DNA from: Streptomyces sp. WP-1
GTDB taxonomy: Bacteria > Actinomycetota > Actinomycetes > Streptomycetales > Streptomycetaceae
Length of the DNA stretch: 64,000 bases
Direction of reading: 5' to 3'
Assembly (NCBI RefSeq): GCF_030450125.1
Contig: NZ_CP123923.1
Coordinates: forward strand, 1,984,001 to 2,048,000
The translations under genes were made by a program, and so were the position numbers. The notes under the pieces are model-generated. The model worked only from the letters and a program-made list of their open reading frames with translations. It made no database searches and had not been told where the DNA came from. This document shows positions 43,837 through 53,022 of this stretch, piece after piece (within the stretch, counting starts at the first letter, position 1; every line of letters begins with the position of its first letter).

Positions 43837-45033
43837 TCACCAGGTGACGGGAAGTTCCTCCAGGCCGTAGACCAGGGTGTTCTCGCGGAAGCGGACGTCC
43901 TCGACCGGCACGGCCAGGCGCAGCGCGGGGAAGCGGGCGAAGAGCCGGCTGAGACAGACCTCCAGTTCCATGCGGGCCAGCGAGGCGCCCGGGCACAGGT
44001 GGGGGCCGAAGCCGAAAGCGAGGTGACCTGCGGCGTCGCGGTGGATGTCGAGCCGCTCGGCGCCGGGGTAGACCGACTCGTCGTGGTTGGCGGCGGGGAT
44101 GGCGAGAACGACTCCCTCACCCTTGCGGATGTGTGCGCCGCCGAGTTCGATGTCGTCCACCGCCACTCTCACCTGGTTGTCCTGCGAGATGGACCAGTAG
44201 CGCAGGAGTTCCTCGACGGCGGGCTTGAACAGAGAGGGATCGGCGCGCAGTTCGGCCTGCTGCCCGGGGTCGCGCAGCAGGCTGAGCACGCTGAGAGCGA
44301 TCTGGTGGGCCGTGGTCTCGTGCCCGGCGACGAGGAAGAAGCGGGCCATGGCCACGAGTTCGTCGTGGGTCAGCTCGCCGCTCGCCACATAGCGGGTGGC
44401 GAGGCGGCTGACGAGGTCGTCGCGCGGGTCGGCGGTGCGCTCGGTCACCAGCCGGTCGAGCAGGCGGGTCATGGTGACGAAGGCGGCGTAGGTCTCCTCG
44501 GGGCCGGCCTCCTGGGACAGCACGACGCGGCTCTGCTCGGTGAAGTCGGCCTCGTCCCGCTCGGGCACGCCGAGCATGCGGGCGATGACCAGCGCGGGCA
44601 GGCGTACGGCGAACTCGGTCACGAGGTCGACGGGTCTGGGTCTGCGCTCCAGCTCGTCGAGCAGGTGGTCGACGAGGAGTTCCACCTCGGGGCGCAGGGC
44701 GCGGGTGCGGCGGGCGGTGAACTCGGTCAGCGCCATCCGGCGCAGCCGGCCGTGCTCGGGGTCGTCCATGCGGCTGAAAGACATCACTCCGGGCTCCGGC
44801 GGCAGCTGGATCCGGAGGGGGAAGCCGGGCTGCTGGTCGTCGGCGCTGAACCGGTTGTCGTTGAGCGCCCGGCGCACGTCCGCGTGCCGGGTGACCAGCC
44901 AGGCGTCGCCGCCGCGGATGCGCACTCGCGTGGGCGCGTCCTCGCGCAGGTCGCGGTAGGCGTCCGGCGGCGCGTAGGGGCAGGTGCGGGGCATCGGCCA
45001 CGCGGCGAGTTGGTGCTGGTCGCAGGCGGACAT
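43837..45033 (-). CDS. Cytochrome P450, copy 2
   Basis: A 398-aa P450 paralogous to the previous one: AGHETTA in the I-helix, EELLRYW with ExxR, and FGPHLCPGASLA with heme Cys347. ATG 45033 has GGAGGG upstream. It is a single-gene unit with its own SARP-type promoter. Substrate is probably the cluster product. Confidence 0.93.
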   Translation of the reverse strand: MSACDQHQLAAWPMPRTCPYAPPDAYRDLREDAPTRVRIRGGDAWLVTRHADVRRALNDNRFSADDQQPGFPLRIQLPPEPGVMSFSRMDDPEHGRLRRMALTEFTARRTRALRPEVELLVDHLLDELERRPRPVDLVTEFAVRLPALVIARMLGVPERDEADFTEQSRVVLSQEAGPEETYAAFVTMTRLLDRLVTERTADPRDDLVSRLATRYVASGELTHDELVAMARFFLVAGHETTAHQIALSVLSLLRDPGQQAELRADPSLFKPAVEELLRYWSISQDNQVRVAVDDIELGGAHIRKGEGVVLAIPAANHDESVYPGAERLDIHRDAAGHLAFGFGPHLCPGASLARMELEVCLSRLFARFPALRLAVPVEDVRFRENTLVYGLEELPVTW

Positions 45034-45073
45034 CGGGTTCCCTCCGTTGGCTGAATCTCAGCGTTGGAAGGAC

Positions 45074-45116
45074 ATCGTGGCGAGCGTAACTGACGTAAAT
45101 CTGACGGGTAACTGAT
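45074..45116 (-). promoter_or_regulatory. SARP-type promoter C (P450 copy 2)
   Basis: Minus strand: ATCAGTT, GTCAGAT, GTCAGTT at 11-bp steps (45116-45110, 45105-45099, 45094-45088), 8 bp, then CACGAT (45079-45074). The start codon is 41 bp beyond the -10. Confidence 0.72.
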
Positions 45117-45190
45117 TCGTTTTCGGCCAGTCAATGGCTGGTTTACGAGAGGTCAAGGGGAGCGGGATGCGCTGTTCCGGAACACGCGAA

Positions 45191-45220
45191 CGGGGGCCGG
45201 CGCTCGTGCGCCGGCCCCCG
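45191..45220 (-). terminator. Hairpin after MFS exporter 2
   Basis: Perfect 13-bp arms CGGGGGCCGGCGC (45191-45203) and complement (45208-45220) with loop TCGT, 21 bp beyond the stop. Confidence 0.8.
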
Positions 45221-45241
45221 TCGGGGCGATCGGAAGGGGCC

Positions 45242-46741
45242 TCAGACGGCCGGTGCCGCCTCGGTGGCCGGCACCGCCCCCGCTTCGGCCGCCGCCGGCC
45301 GGGGCAGCAGCTGCACCAGGCAGGCGACCAGGACGCAGATCCCCGCCTGGACCAGCAGTCCGACGCTGAAGGCGTGGGCGTAGGAGTGCGCGGTGACCTG
45401 TGATCCGGCAACCCCGAAGAAGACCACGCCGAGCACGGCGATGCCGATCGCGTTGCCCATCTCCTGGGCCGTGGAGAACACACCGGACGCGGCGGCCGCG
45501 TGCTGCGGGGCGACCCCGGCCAGCACCAGCGAGGCGAGCGGGGCGATCACGAAGCCCATGCCGAGACCGGCCACGACCATGGCCGGAATGCACCAGGCCA
45601 CGTTCCCGGTGCTGTCCAGGTGCCACGCGGTTTCGGCCAGGCCGAGGTTGCCGACGGCCTGGAGCACCGCGCCGAGCGCGAGCACCTGCTTGGCCGCGAC
45701 CTTGGGCGACTGCGCGGAGCCGAGGAAGAAGCCGAGGCCGAGCGGCATGAACAGCAGTCCGGACCTGAGCGCGGAGACGCCGCGGCCCTCCTGGAGGTAC
45801 AGCGCGAGGACCAGGAAGAAGGAGGCCATCGCGGCGAAGAACACCAGCAGGGAGACGACGCCGACGCCGAACGCGCGGTCCGCGAACAGGCTCGGGTGGA
45901 CCAGCGGCGACCCGTCGCGGGCGGCCTTGCGGCGCTGCGTCCACCAGAACGCGGCCAGCAGCGGCACGGCCGCCACCAGGCACTCCCACGTCCAGGTCGG
46001 CCAGCCCTGCTCGCGGCCCTGGACCAGCGGCAGCACGATGGCCGTGAGGCCCGCGGTCACCAGCACGACACCGGTCCAGTCGAGTCCCGTACGGCCCTGT
46101 GCGCGGGACTCGGGGACCACCTTCGGGGTGAGCAGCAGGACGACGGCGCCGATCGGGGCGTTGATCAGGAAGATGGTCCGCCAGTCCCAGCCGAAGAGGT
46201 CGGCCTTGATCAGCAGACCGCCGATCAGCTGGCCGAACACGGCGGAGGCGCCCATCGTGATGCCGTACGCGTTGAACGCGGCGACCCTGGCCCTGCCCGA
46301 GTACGCGGTGGTCAGGATGCCGAGGACCTGCGGGATGACCAGCGCGGCGGCGGCGCCCTGCACCGCGCGGGCCGCGATCAGCTCGGCCATGTCCGGTGCG
46401 ATACCGCAGGCCAGCGAGGCCAGCGCGAACAGGGCCAGGCCGATGGCGAACACCTTGCGGCGGCCGTACAGGTCGCCGAGCCGGCCGCCGGTGATGAGCA
46501 TGGCGGACAGGCCGATGTTGAAGGTCGCCGCCACCAGCTGGATCTCGGCGCTGGTGGCGTGCATGTCCCGCTGGAGCGAGGGGATGGCCACATTGACGAT
46601 GAAGAAGTCGATGTTGGCGATGAAGAGGCCGAGCAGCACCACGAGGAGAACACCCCAGGCGGGCTTGCCGCCGGTTTCCCCGTGGTCCGTCGGCGGCGCG
46701 GACGCGGCGACTCTGCCGGTCGGTTCCGCTTTGGTGGTCAT
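45242..46741 (-). CDS. DHA2-type MFS exporter 2
   Basis: A 499-aa 14-segment exporter: NIDFFIVNVAIPSLQRDMHA, motif A GGRLGDLYGRRKVF, and WRTIFLINAPIGAVVLLL. ATG 46741 has AGAGGAGA. Third gene of the KASIII-MFS-MFS unit, 100 bp after exporter 3; a strong hairpin follows. Confidence 0.92.
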   Translation of the reverse strand: MTTKAEPTGRVAASAPPTDHGETGGKPAWGVLLVVLLGLFIANIDFFIVNVAIPSLQRDMHATSAEIQLVAATFNIGLSAMLITGGRLGDLYGRRKVFAIGLALFALASLACGIAPDMAELIAARAVQGAAAALVIPQVLGILTTAYSGRARVAAFNAYGITMGASAVFGQLIGGLLIKADLFGWDWRTIFLINAPIGAVVLLLTPKVVPESRAQGRTGLDWTGVVLVTAGLTAIVLPLVQGREQGWPTWTWECLVAAVPLLAAFWWTQRRKAARDGSPLVHPSLFADRAFGVGVVSLLVFFAAMASFFLVLALYLQEGRGVSALRSGLLFMPLGLGFFLGSAQSPKVAAKQVLALGAVLQAVGNLGLAETAWHLDSTGNVAWCIPAMVVAGLGMGFVIAPLASLVLAGVAPQHAAAASGVFSTAQEMGNAIGIAVLGVVFFGVAGSQVTAHSYAHAFSVGLLVQAGICVLVACLVQLLPRPAAAEAGAVPATEAAPAV

Positions 46742-46841
46742 GGACGAGTCTCCTCTGTGGTGCGCTGACGGCATGTCCGTCGGCGGACACGCGCGACGGG
46801 AGCCGGCGGCGGGCCCGCGGACGGGCCGGTCGCCGCACGGC

Positions 46842-48353
46842 TCAGGACGTGGGCGCCTTCTTGGGCGGGCGCGGGAACAGCTGGACCAGGGCGGCGACCG
46901 CGAGCGCGAACGGCACCAGCAGATAGACGCTGGCCCGGAAGGCGTCGGCGAAGGCGTCGGGGCCGGTGCCGCGGCCCAGGACGTGGTAGAAGACCACGCC
47001 CACCAGCGCGACACCGATCGCGCCGCCGACCTGGTTGGCGGTGGACAGCACACCGGAGGCCGCGCCCGCGTAGCGCGGGTCGGTGCCCGCGAGGGCCACG
47101 GTGGCCAGCGGCGCCATCACCATCGCCATCCCGGCGCCGCCGACCAGCAGTCCGGGCACCAGCCAAGCGACCGGCCCGTGGGTGCCGATGTGCTCCACGG
47201 CGGCGTACAAACCGATCAGGCCGGCCGTCAGCACCAGCGCGCCGACCGCGAGGGTCTGCCGGCCGAGCACCGCGGCGATCTGCTTGGCGGTCAGCGACAC
47301 CCCGAGGAAGCCCACGCCGAGCGGCAGGAAGACCAGGCCGGAGTCGAGCGCGCTGAGCCCGCAGCCCTGCTGGAGGTAGAGGGCGAGCACCAGGAAGAAC
47401 GAGGCCATGCCCGAGTAGTAGACGAGGGCCGTGGTCACACCGACGGTGAAGGAGCGCTGGCGGAACAGCGCCGGGTCGACGAGCGGGCCGCGGCCGGCCG
47501 CCGCCAGCCGCCGCTGGTACAGCGCGAACAGGGCGAGCAGCACCGGGGAGGCGGCCAGGCACACCCAGGTCCACTCCGGCCAGCCCTTCTGCTGGCCCTC
47601 GGCGAGCGGCAGGACGACGGCGACCAGACCGGCGGAGACCAGCAGCATGCCGAGCGGGTCGAGGCGGGACTTGCCCTGCGCCTTGGACTCGGGCACCACG
47701 CGCGGCGCGAAGACCAGCGCGGCGACACCGATCGGCACATTGACCAGGAAGCAGGTGCGCCAGCTGAGCCCGGCGATGTCCAGGTGGATCAGGACACCAC
47801 CGATGAGCTGGCCGAACACCCCGGCGAGACCCATCGTCAGACCGAAGGCGTTGAAGGCGCGGATGCGGGCGGGCCCGCTGTAGACGGTGCCGATGATGGC
47901 GAGCACCTGGGGGCCCATCAGGGCGGAGGCGAGGCCCTGGGCGACGCGGGCCGCCACCAGCTGCCCGGCGGTGGGCGCGCTGCCGGCCCAGGCCGAGGAG
48001 AGGGTGAACAGGGCCACGCCGATCAGGAACATCCGGCGGCGGCCGTAGAGGTCGCCGAGCCGGCCGCCGGTGATCAGTCCGGCCGCGTACGCGAGCGCGT
48101 ACCCGGCGACGATGAACTCCACGGCGGACGAACCGGCGTGCAGATCACGCTGGGTGGCGGGGATCGCCACGTTGACGATGAACACGTCGAGGGTGATGAC
48201 GAAGGTGCCGATCAGGATGATCGGCAGCATCGCCCAGTGCGGGGCCGCGGGCGCCGGCGGCGCGGCGGCGGCCCGCGGGGGGCTCTCGCCGGTGGCGCCG
48301 GGCTGGTTCCCGTTCTGGTCCGGGGCGGCTTCCCGGGGTTCTTGTAGGGCCAT
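46842..48353 (-). CDS. DHA2-type MFS exporter 3
   Basis: A 503-aa exporter of the same branch: ITLDVFIVNVAIPATQRDLHA, GGRLGDLYGRRRMF and WRTCFLVNVPIGVAALVF. ATG 48353 has AAAGGAAC. It lies 55 bp after the KASIII-like gene in the same unit. Its likeness to exporters 1 and 2 points to duplication within the cluster. Confidence 0.92.
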   Translation of the reverse strand: MALQEPREAAPDQNGNQPGATGESPPRAAAAPPAPAAPHWAMLPIILIGTFVITLDVFIVNVAIPATQRDLHAGSSAVEFIVAGYALAYAAGLITGGRLGDLYGRRRMFLIGVALFTLSSAWAGSAPTAGQLVAARVAQGLASALMGPQVLAIIGTVYSGPARIRAFNAFGLTMGLAGVFGQLIGGVLIHLDIAGLSWRTCFLVNVPIGVAALVFAPRVVPESKAQGKSRLDPLGMLLVSAGLVAVVLPLAEGQQKGWPEWTWVCLAASPVLLALFALYQRRLAAAGRGPLVDPALFRQRSFTVGVTTALVYYSGMASFFLVLALYLQQGCGLSALDSGLVFLPLGVGFLGVSLTAKQIAAVLGRQTLAVGALVLTAGLIGLYAAVEHIGTHGPVAWLVPGLLVGGAGMAMVMAPLATVALAGTDPRYAGAASGVLSTANQVGGAIGVALVGVVFYHVLGRGTGPDAFADAFRASVYLLVPFALAVAALVQLFPRPPKKAPTS

Positions 48354-48408
48354 GACGGCCGTTCCTTTCATCGTGCGGCGGGGGTGGACTGGGGAGCCGC
48401 CCCTCCTG

Positions 48409-49419
48409 TCACCAGGACGGGGTGTGCAGGATCTCCAGTACGGCTGCGGAGAAGCTGAAGCCCGCGCCGGCCGCGACGACGAGGACGAGGTCGCCCGGTC
48501 CGACGGCGCGTTCCAGGACGAGGTGTTCGATGCCGAGGAACTGGTCGCCGGGACCGACATGCCCGTACTTGCGGCCGACCTCCCAGGTGCTCTGCTTCTC
48601 CGTGAAGCCCAGCAGGTCGAAGTTCTCCGGGGTCTTGTTGCGGTGGACGTGCGGGGTGACGACGCGGGCGATGTCCTCGGTCGACACGCCCGCCTCGGCC
48701 ATCACGCGCCCGGTGGTGGACATCAGGGCGGCCTCGTAGCGTTCCCAGGAGCCATCGGCCTGAGGGGTGGCCGCGTGCTGCCTGCCGCGTTCGATCAGGC
48801 GTACCTCGGGGCCGGGCTGGAGGGCGAAGGGTTCGAGGCCGCGGTTCCAGCGCTCCAGCGAGTTGTCGGCGCCCAGGGTGGCGGCGACCACCCGGGCGAA
48901 GCCGGTGCGGCCGGACAGCAGCAGGGCGCTGCCGCCGTCCGCGAAGATGAGGTTCATCTGGATGTTCCAGCGGTCCACCCAGGGCGCGGCGAACCGGTCG
49001 CCGGTGGTGAGCAGGACCTCGGTGGCGAGACCGGAGCCGATGTATCCGGCGGCCAGGCCGATGGAGCCGACGGCGGCGTTGCAGCGCTGCTGGAGGTCGA
49101 AGCCGGGGACGCCGGAACCGACGGTCTCGTTCGCGACGTACGCCGCGGCGGGCCACATGTCGTGGCCCTGGTAGCTGCCGGAGGAGTGCAGGACGAGGCC
49201 GACGTCCGCGGGCGCCACACCGGAGCGCTCGACGGCGAGACGGCCCGCGCGTACGGCCATCTCGGGGCCGGAGAGTTCGTCGGAGACGGCGATGTTCTCG
49301 AAGCCGAGGTCGCGGTGCTCCTGGTCGACCAGGCCCTCGGCGGTGGCCTGTGCCACGGTGATCGTGTCCGGTATCCATGACCCGGCCGACGCGATGAAGA
49401 GATCTTTGTCGAATCTCAT
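48409..49419 (-). CDS. KASIII-like (FabH family) enzyme with a changed active site
   Basis: A 336-aa thiolase-fold protein. The nucleophile Cys113 (DLQQRCNAAVGS) and the His in VTPHVHRNK (about 257) are kept, but the third residue, Asn in the usual YGN.SAAS, is His287 in KYGHVGPGDQF. Decarboxylative condensation by normal KASIII relies on His and Asn, so this protein could be an acyltransferase or ester-forming enzyme of the CerJ/ChlB3 kind, or an unusual starter-unit enzyme. It heads a unit with two exporters behind SARP-type site D. The ribosome site is weak. Confidence 0.85.
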   Translation of the reverse strand: MRFDKDLFIASAGSWIPDTITVAQATAEGLVDQEHRDLGFENIAVSDELSGPEMAVRAGRLAVERSGVAPADVGLVLHSSGSYQGHDMWPAAAYVANETVGSGVPGFDLQQRCNAAVGSIGLAAGYIGSGLATEVLLTTGDRFAAPWVDRWNIQMNLIFADGGSALLLSGRTGFARVVAATLGADNSLERWNRGLEPFALQPGPEVRLIERGRQHAATPQADGSWERYEAALMSTTGRVMAEAGVSTEDIARVVTPHVHRNKTPENFDLLGFTEKQSTWEVGRKYGHVGPGDQFLGIEHLVLERAVGPGDLVLVVAAGAGFSFSAAVLEILHTPSW

Positions 49420-49502
49420 GCTGCTGCTTCTCTCTCGGATGGGTGGCCTCGGCAGTACGTCGGGGAGAGACCGACGAACGCCGTGTCGGCGGGCCGCCTG
49501 TC

Positions 49503-49534
49503 ACCATCTCGCGGCCCGCTGACACGGCGCTGAC
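49503..49534 (-). promoter_or_regulatory. SARP-type promoter D (KASIII unit)
   Basis: Minus strand: two GTCAGCG heptamers 11 bp apart (49534-49528, 49523-49517), 8 bp, then GATGGT (49508-49503). A third heptamer is not recognisable. Confidence 0.65.
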
Positions 49535-49552
49535 ATGCGCCGTTCCCCCCGG

Positions 49553-50353
49553 TCAGCTCACGGCGGTGGCCACGGTCCGCTGGAGCCGGTGCGCGAAGTG
49601 TGCGGTGACGGCCTGGGCGTGGGTGTCGATGTAGAAGTGGCCGCCCTCGTACTCGTTGTGGCCCAGGTACGTCGGAGTGCGCCCGGCCCAGTGGGTCATG
49701 GCGTCCGGGGCCTCCTGGAGCGGGTCGCTGCGGCCGCCGTAGGAGGCGAGCGGGCAGCTGACGCCGGCGCCGTCGTCGTCGTAGTCCCCGGCGACCCGCA
49801 GGTCGGAGCGCAGGGCGGGCACGACCAGGGCGAGCATCTCGGGGTTGTCGTAGACCTCGGCCGGGAAGGAGCCCAACTTCTTGATCCACTCGACCAGTTC
49901 GGGCTCCGGCATCCGGCTCTGCTCCTCGGTCGGCTTGAAGAAGCCGACCGGCGACCAGCCGGACATGCCGACCATCGCGGGGACCGGGCCGCCCTCCTCC
50001 TCCATGCGGATGGCGAGCCGGAAGGCCAGCTGGGCCCCGAGGCAGTGCCCGAAGAACGCGAACGGACGGTCGTCGAGGTCGTTGAGGACCGCCTCGTGCA
50101 GGGCTTCGAGCAGCGGCCAGAAGTTCTCGTAGGTCTCCTCCTCGCGGCGGTTGTGCCGGCCGGGGAGGGTGACGGCCTGCGGGGAGATGTCCGGCGGCAG
50201 CAGGCGTTCCCAGTCGCGGTAGATGATGGCGCCGCTGCCCGCGTGGGGCAGCAGGAACAGCCGGATGGAGGCGTCGGGCGAGGGCTCCACGGGGTGGAAC
50301 CAGTGTCCCTCGCTGGACATCTGGCTGCCGATGGTGCCGATGGCGGTGGTCAC
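49553..50353 (-). CDS. Type II thioesterase with Cys nucleophile
   Basis: A 266-aa TesA/GrsT-type thioesterase that would release or proofread acyl chains on carrier proteins. RLFLLPHAGSGA is the family start, the His is in YEGGHFYID and the Asp in YGGRSDPL. The elbow reads FFGHCLGA: Cys104 (codon 50042-50044) takes the place of the usual Ser. GTG 50353 has GGGAG and overlaps the upstream stop (GTGA). It is the last gene of the ACP-PKS unit. Confidence 0.9.
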   Translation of the reverse strand: MTTAIGTIGSQMSSEGHWFHPVEPSPDASIRLFLLPHAGSGAIIYRDWERLLPPDISPQAVTLPGRHNRREEETYENFWPLLEALHEAVLNDLDDRPFAFFGHCLGAQLAFRLAIRMEEEGGPVPAMVGMSGWSPVGFFKPTEEQSRMPEPELVEWIKKLGSFPAEVYDNPEMLALVVPALRSDLRVAGDYDDDGAGVSCPLASYGGRSDPLQEAPDAMTHWAGRTPTYLGHNEYEGGHFYIDTHAQAVTAHFAHRLQRTVATAVS

Positions 50354-51390
50354 GACTGCGTACTCCCTACGGTGGGTGCGGTGCCGAGGGCGCGTACCGC
50401 GGGCAGCAGCACCTCGGCGATCTCCTTCAACTGGGGCTCCGGGTCGAGGGATCCGATGCGGATCACCAGGTGCCGGGCACCGGCCCGGACGTATCCGCCG
50501 AGCCATTCGGCGCACTTCTCGGCGCTGCCCCAGGCGTATGCCTGGATGGTGCTCATCTGCTTGAGCGAGCGGCCGTAGTAGTGGCTGATGTAGTGCTCCA
50601 GCTCGGCCTCGGCGGCGGCCTCGTCGCTGTTCACGGTGACCGTGGCGTACAGCCCGGGGACCACCGTGCGCCCCGCCTCCGCGGCGAGTTCGCCGAGCCG
50701 GGCGGCGGCGCGGCCGTAGGCGTCGACGTCGGGGAGGAAGGGGAGCCAGCCGTCGTAGCGGGTGGCGGCGCGGGCGAGCACCTTGGGGGTGTCGCTGCCG
50801 GCCAGCCACAGCGGCGGGCCGCCGGGCACGGCGGGCGAGGGCAGCCGGTCCAGGTTCTCCGCCTGCCAGAACCTGCCCTCGAACTCGGTGGGTTCGCCGT
50901 CCTCCCCGGCCCGCCAGGCGGCGCGCCACAGCGCGGCGATCTCGTCCAGGCGGCCGACGCGGCCCTGGAAGGAGGCGCCGACGGACTCGAACTCCGCCTC
51001 GGTCTCGGGCATCGGGAAGCCCGAACCCAGCCCCAGGATCAGCCGGTCGGCGGCCACATGGCTGAGGCTCGCGATCATGTTGGCGCCGATGAGGGGGTGG
51101 CGCAGGGCGGGGGTGAGGGCGGCGGTGCCGACGGTGATGCGCCGGGTCGCGGCGGCGGCGGCCGACAGCACGACCAGGGGGTCGAGGCGGGGGCGGGCGG
51201 TGAGGGAGTCACCGGCCCACAGCGAGTCGAAGCCGAGCGCTTCCGCGTTCCTGGCGAAGTCCAGCAGCGGGGCGGCGGCGTAGGTGCCGTTGATGGCCTG
51301 CTCGCGGGTGGGCAGGAGGATGCCGATCCGCAGCGGTTCGGTACTCATGGGCGTGTCACTCTCCGCGGGGAGGTCGGGGGACGTGGTCAT
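50350..51390 (-). CDS. Luciferase-like (LLM class) flavin-dependent oxidoreductase
   Basis: A 346-aa LLM-class TIM-barrel enzyme that uses reduced FMN or F420 (GILLPTREQAINGTYAA, TRRITVGTAALTPALRHPLI, LSHVAADRLILGLGSGF, PPLWLAGSDTPKVLARAA). ATG 51390 overlaps the ligase stop (ATGA); an inner ATG gives a 331-residue form starting STEPLRIG. It could hydroxylate, epoxidise or reduce the polyketide chain or its starter. Confidence 0.85.
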   Translation of the reverse strand: MTTSPDLPAESDTPMSTEPLRIGILLPTREQAINGTYAAAPLLDFARNAEALGFDSLWAGDSLTARPRLDPLVVLSAAAAATRRITVGTAALTPALRHPLIGANMIASLSHVAADRLILGLGSGFPMPETEAEFESVGASFQGRVGRLDEIAALWRAAWRAGEDGEPTEFEGRFWQAENLDRLPSPAVPGGPPLWLAGSDTPKVLARAATRYDGWLPFLPDVDAYGRAAARLGELAAEAGRTVVPGLYATVTVNSDEAAAEAELEHYISHYYGRSLKQMSTIQAYAWGSAEKCAEWLGGYVRAGARHLVIRIGSLDPEPQLKEIAEVLLPAVRALGTAPTVGSTQS

Positions 51391-52988
51391 ACGGCACTCC
51401 CGGCGACGGCCCTGGTCTGCGCCGTCAGCCGCTCGCGCACCGCGCGGCGCAGGATCTTGCCCGAGGGGTTGCGGGGCAGGGAGTCGGCGAAGTGGTAGGT
51501 GCCGGGGATCTTGTAGTCGGCGATCCGGCCGCGCAGGGACAGCAGGAGCTCGCGGGGGGTGGCCCTGGCGCCGGGGCGCAGGACGACCACCGCGTGCACG
51601 CTCTCGCCCCAGCGGTCGTCGTGCAGCCCGACCACGGCCACGTCGGCGACCGCCGGATGCGCGGCGAGGGCCTTCTCGACCTCGGCCGGGTAGATGTTCT
51701 GCCCGGCCACGATGATCGTGTCGTTGATGCGGTCGCACAGGTGGAGATAGCCGTCCTCGTCGAGGAATCCGGCGTCGCCCATGTGCAGCCACTCCCCCAC
51801 CAGGGTGCGGGCGGTGGCCTCGGGCAGGTTCCAGTAGCCGAGCATCCGGGAGGGGGCGCGCACGCAGACCTGGCCGATCTCGCCGGGCGGCAGGCTCTCG
51901 CCGTCGGGGCCGACCACCTTGATCTCGTTGCCGGGACAGGGCAGGCCCACCGAGATGAGCCGGGTGCTGCCCGCGTGGTGGTCGCCGGGCGGCAGGCAGA
52001 CCGCGACGCTGCCGGTCTCGGTGCTGGCGTAGATCTGCGCGAACTCGCAGCGGTAGGTCTCCAGGCACTGCTTGAGCAGCGTCTCGGACATGGGCGCCGC
52101 GCCGTAGGCGATCTTGCGCAGGGAGGTGAACGCCTCGGGTCCGGCGCCGCGTTCGGCGGCCATCGCCTGGAGCATCGCGGGTGCGGCGAAGGTGGTGGTG
52201 ACGCCGTGCTCGCGGATGAGGCGGACGGCCTCCTGCGGGTCGAACTGCGGCATGATCACATTGGTGCCGCCGGCGTTGAAGGTGTGCAGGAACCAGCCGA
52301 TGCCGGCGACGCCGAAGCCCGGCAGGGAGATCAGCGCGACGTCCTCGGGCAGCCAGTCGATCCAGTCCACGCCCCGCTCGCGGCTGGCGTGCGGCAGGGT
52401 GAAGAAGCTGCGGTGGGCGAGGACGGCGCCCTTGGGCAGCCCGGTGGTGCCGCTGGTGTAGATCTGGATGACGGCGTCGTCGGGTCCGGTGCCGGGCGCC
52501 GGGTCGGTCTCGGGCTGGTCGGCGGCCCAGGCGAGCAGCCCGGCGCCGCGGGCGGGTTCGCCGTCGGCGTCGGTGCCGTCGACCCGGATCACCCTGCGCA
52601 GGCCGCGCAGTTGGGGCCGTACGGCGGCGACGGTGTCCCAGAACTCGTCGTCCACGAAGATCAGCGTGGCGCCGGAGTCGCGCAGGATGTGATCGACCTC
52701 GGCCGGGGTGAGCCGCCAGTTGACCGGCACCAGGACGGCACCCGCCTTGGCGCAGGCGATCATCACGAGGTAGTAGTTCGCGGACTCGCGGCCGAGGTAG
52801 GCGACCCGGTCGCCGTGCCGCACCCCGCTGGTGTGCAGGGCGTGCGCGGCGCGGTTGCTGTCGCGGTGCAGCTTGTCGTAGGTGGTGACGTGCCCCTCGC
52901 AGATGATCGCCGGGTGGTCGGGGCGGGTCCCGGCGTGGGCGCGGGCGGAGTGGTGGAGCGTCCAGCGCTCTCTCGGTATGTCGCTCAT
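51387..52988 (-). CDS. Adenylate-forming acyl-CoA/ACP ligase
   Basis: A 533-aa ANL-superfamily ligase. P-loop IYTSGTTGLPKG (about 176-187), YASTETGSVAV (A5), GDAGFLDEDGYL (A7), and the catalytic Lys511 in PSGKILRR. ATG 52988 has a weak ribosome site and lies 34 bp after the PKS stop. It probably activates a carboxylic acid starter and loads it on CoA or on the free ACP. The acid cannot be read by eye. Confidence 0.92.
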   Translation of the reverse strand: MSDIPRERWTLHHSARAHAGTRPDHPAIICEGHVTTYDKLHRDSNRAAHALHTSGVRHGDRVAYLGRESANYYLVMIACAKAGAVLVPVNWRLTPAEVDHILRDSGATLIFVDDEFWDTVAAVRPQLRGLRRVIRVDGTDADGEPARGAGLLAWAADQPETDPAPGTGPDDAVIQIYTSGTTGLPKGAVLAHRSFFTLPHASRERGVDWIDWLPEDVALISLPGFGVAGIGWFLHTFNAGGTNVIMPQFDPQEAVRLIREHGVTTTFAAPAMLQAMAAERGAGPEAFTSLRKIAYGAAPMSETLLKQCLETYRCEFAQIYASTETGSVAVCLPPGDHHAGSTRLISVGLPCPGNEIKVVGPDGESLPPGEIGQVCVRAPSRMLGYWNLPEATARTLVGEWLHMGDAGFLDEDGYLHLCDRINDTIIVAGQNIYPAEVEKALAAHPAVADVAVVGLHDDRWGESVHAVVVLRPGARATPRELLLSLRGRIADYKIPGTYHFADSLPRNPSGKILRRAVRERLTAQTRAVAGSAV

Positions 52989-53022
52989 GGTGATGTGCCG
53001 TCTCTGTCGAACTGTCCGACCG

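Noticed and set aside
46700..46790. SARP-type site before MFS exporter 2
   Set aside because: A single GCTGAC occurs there, with no 11-bp repeats and no hexamer at 8 bp.
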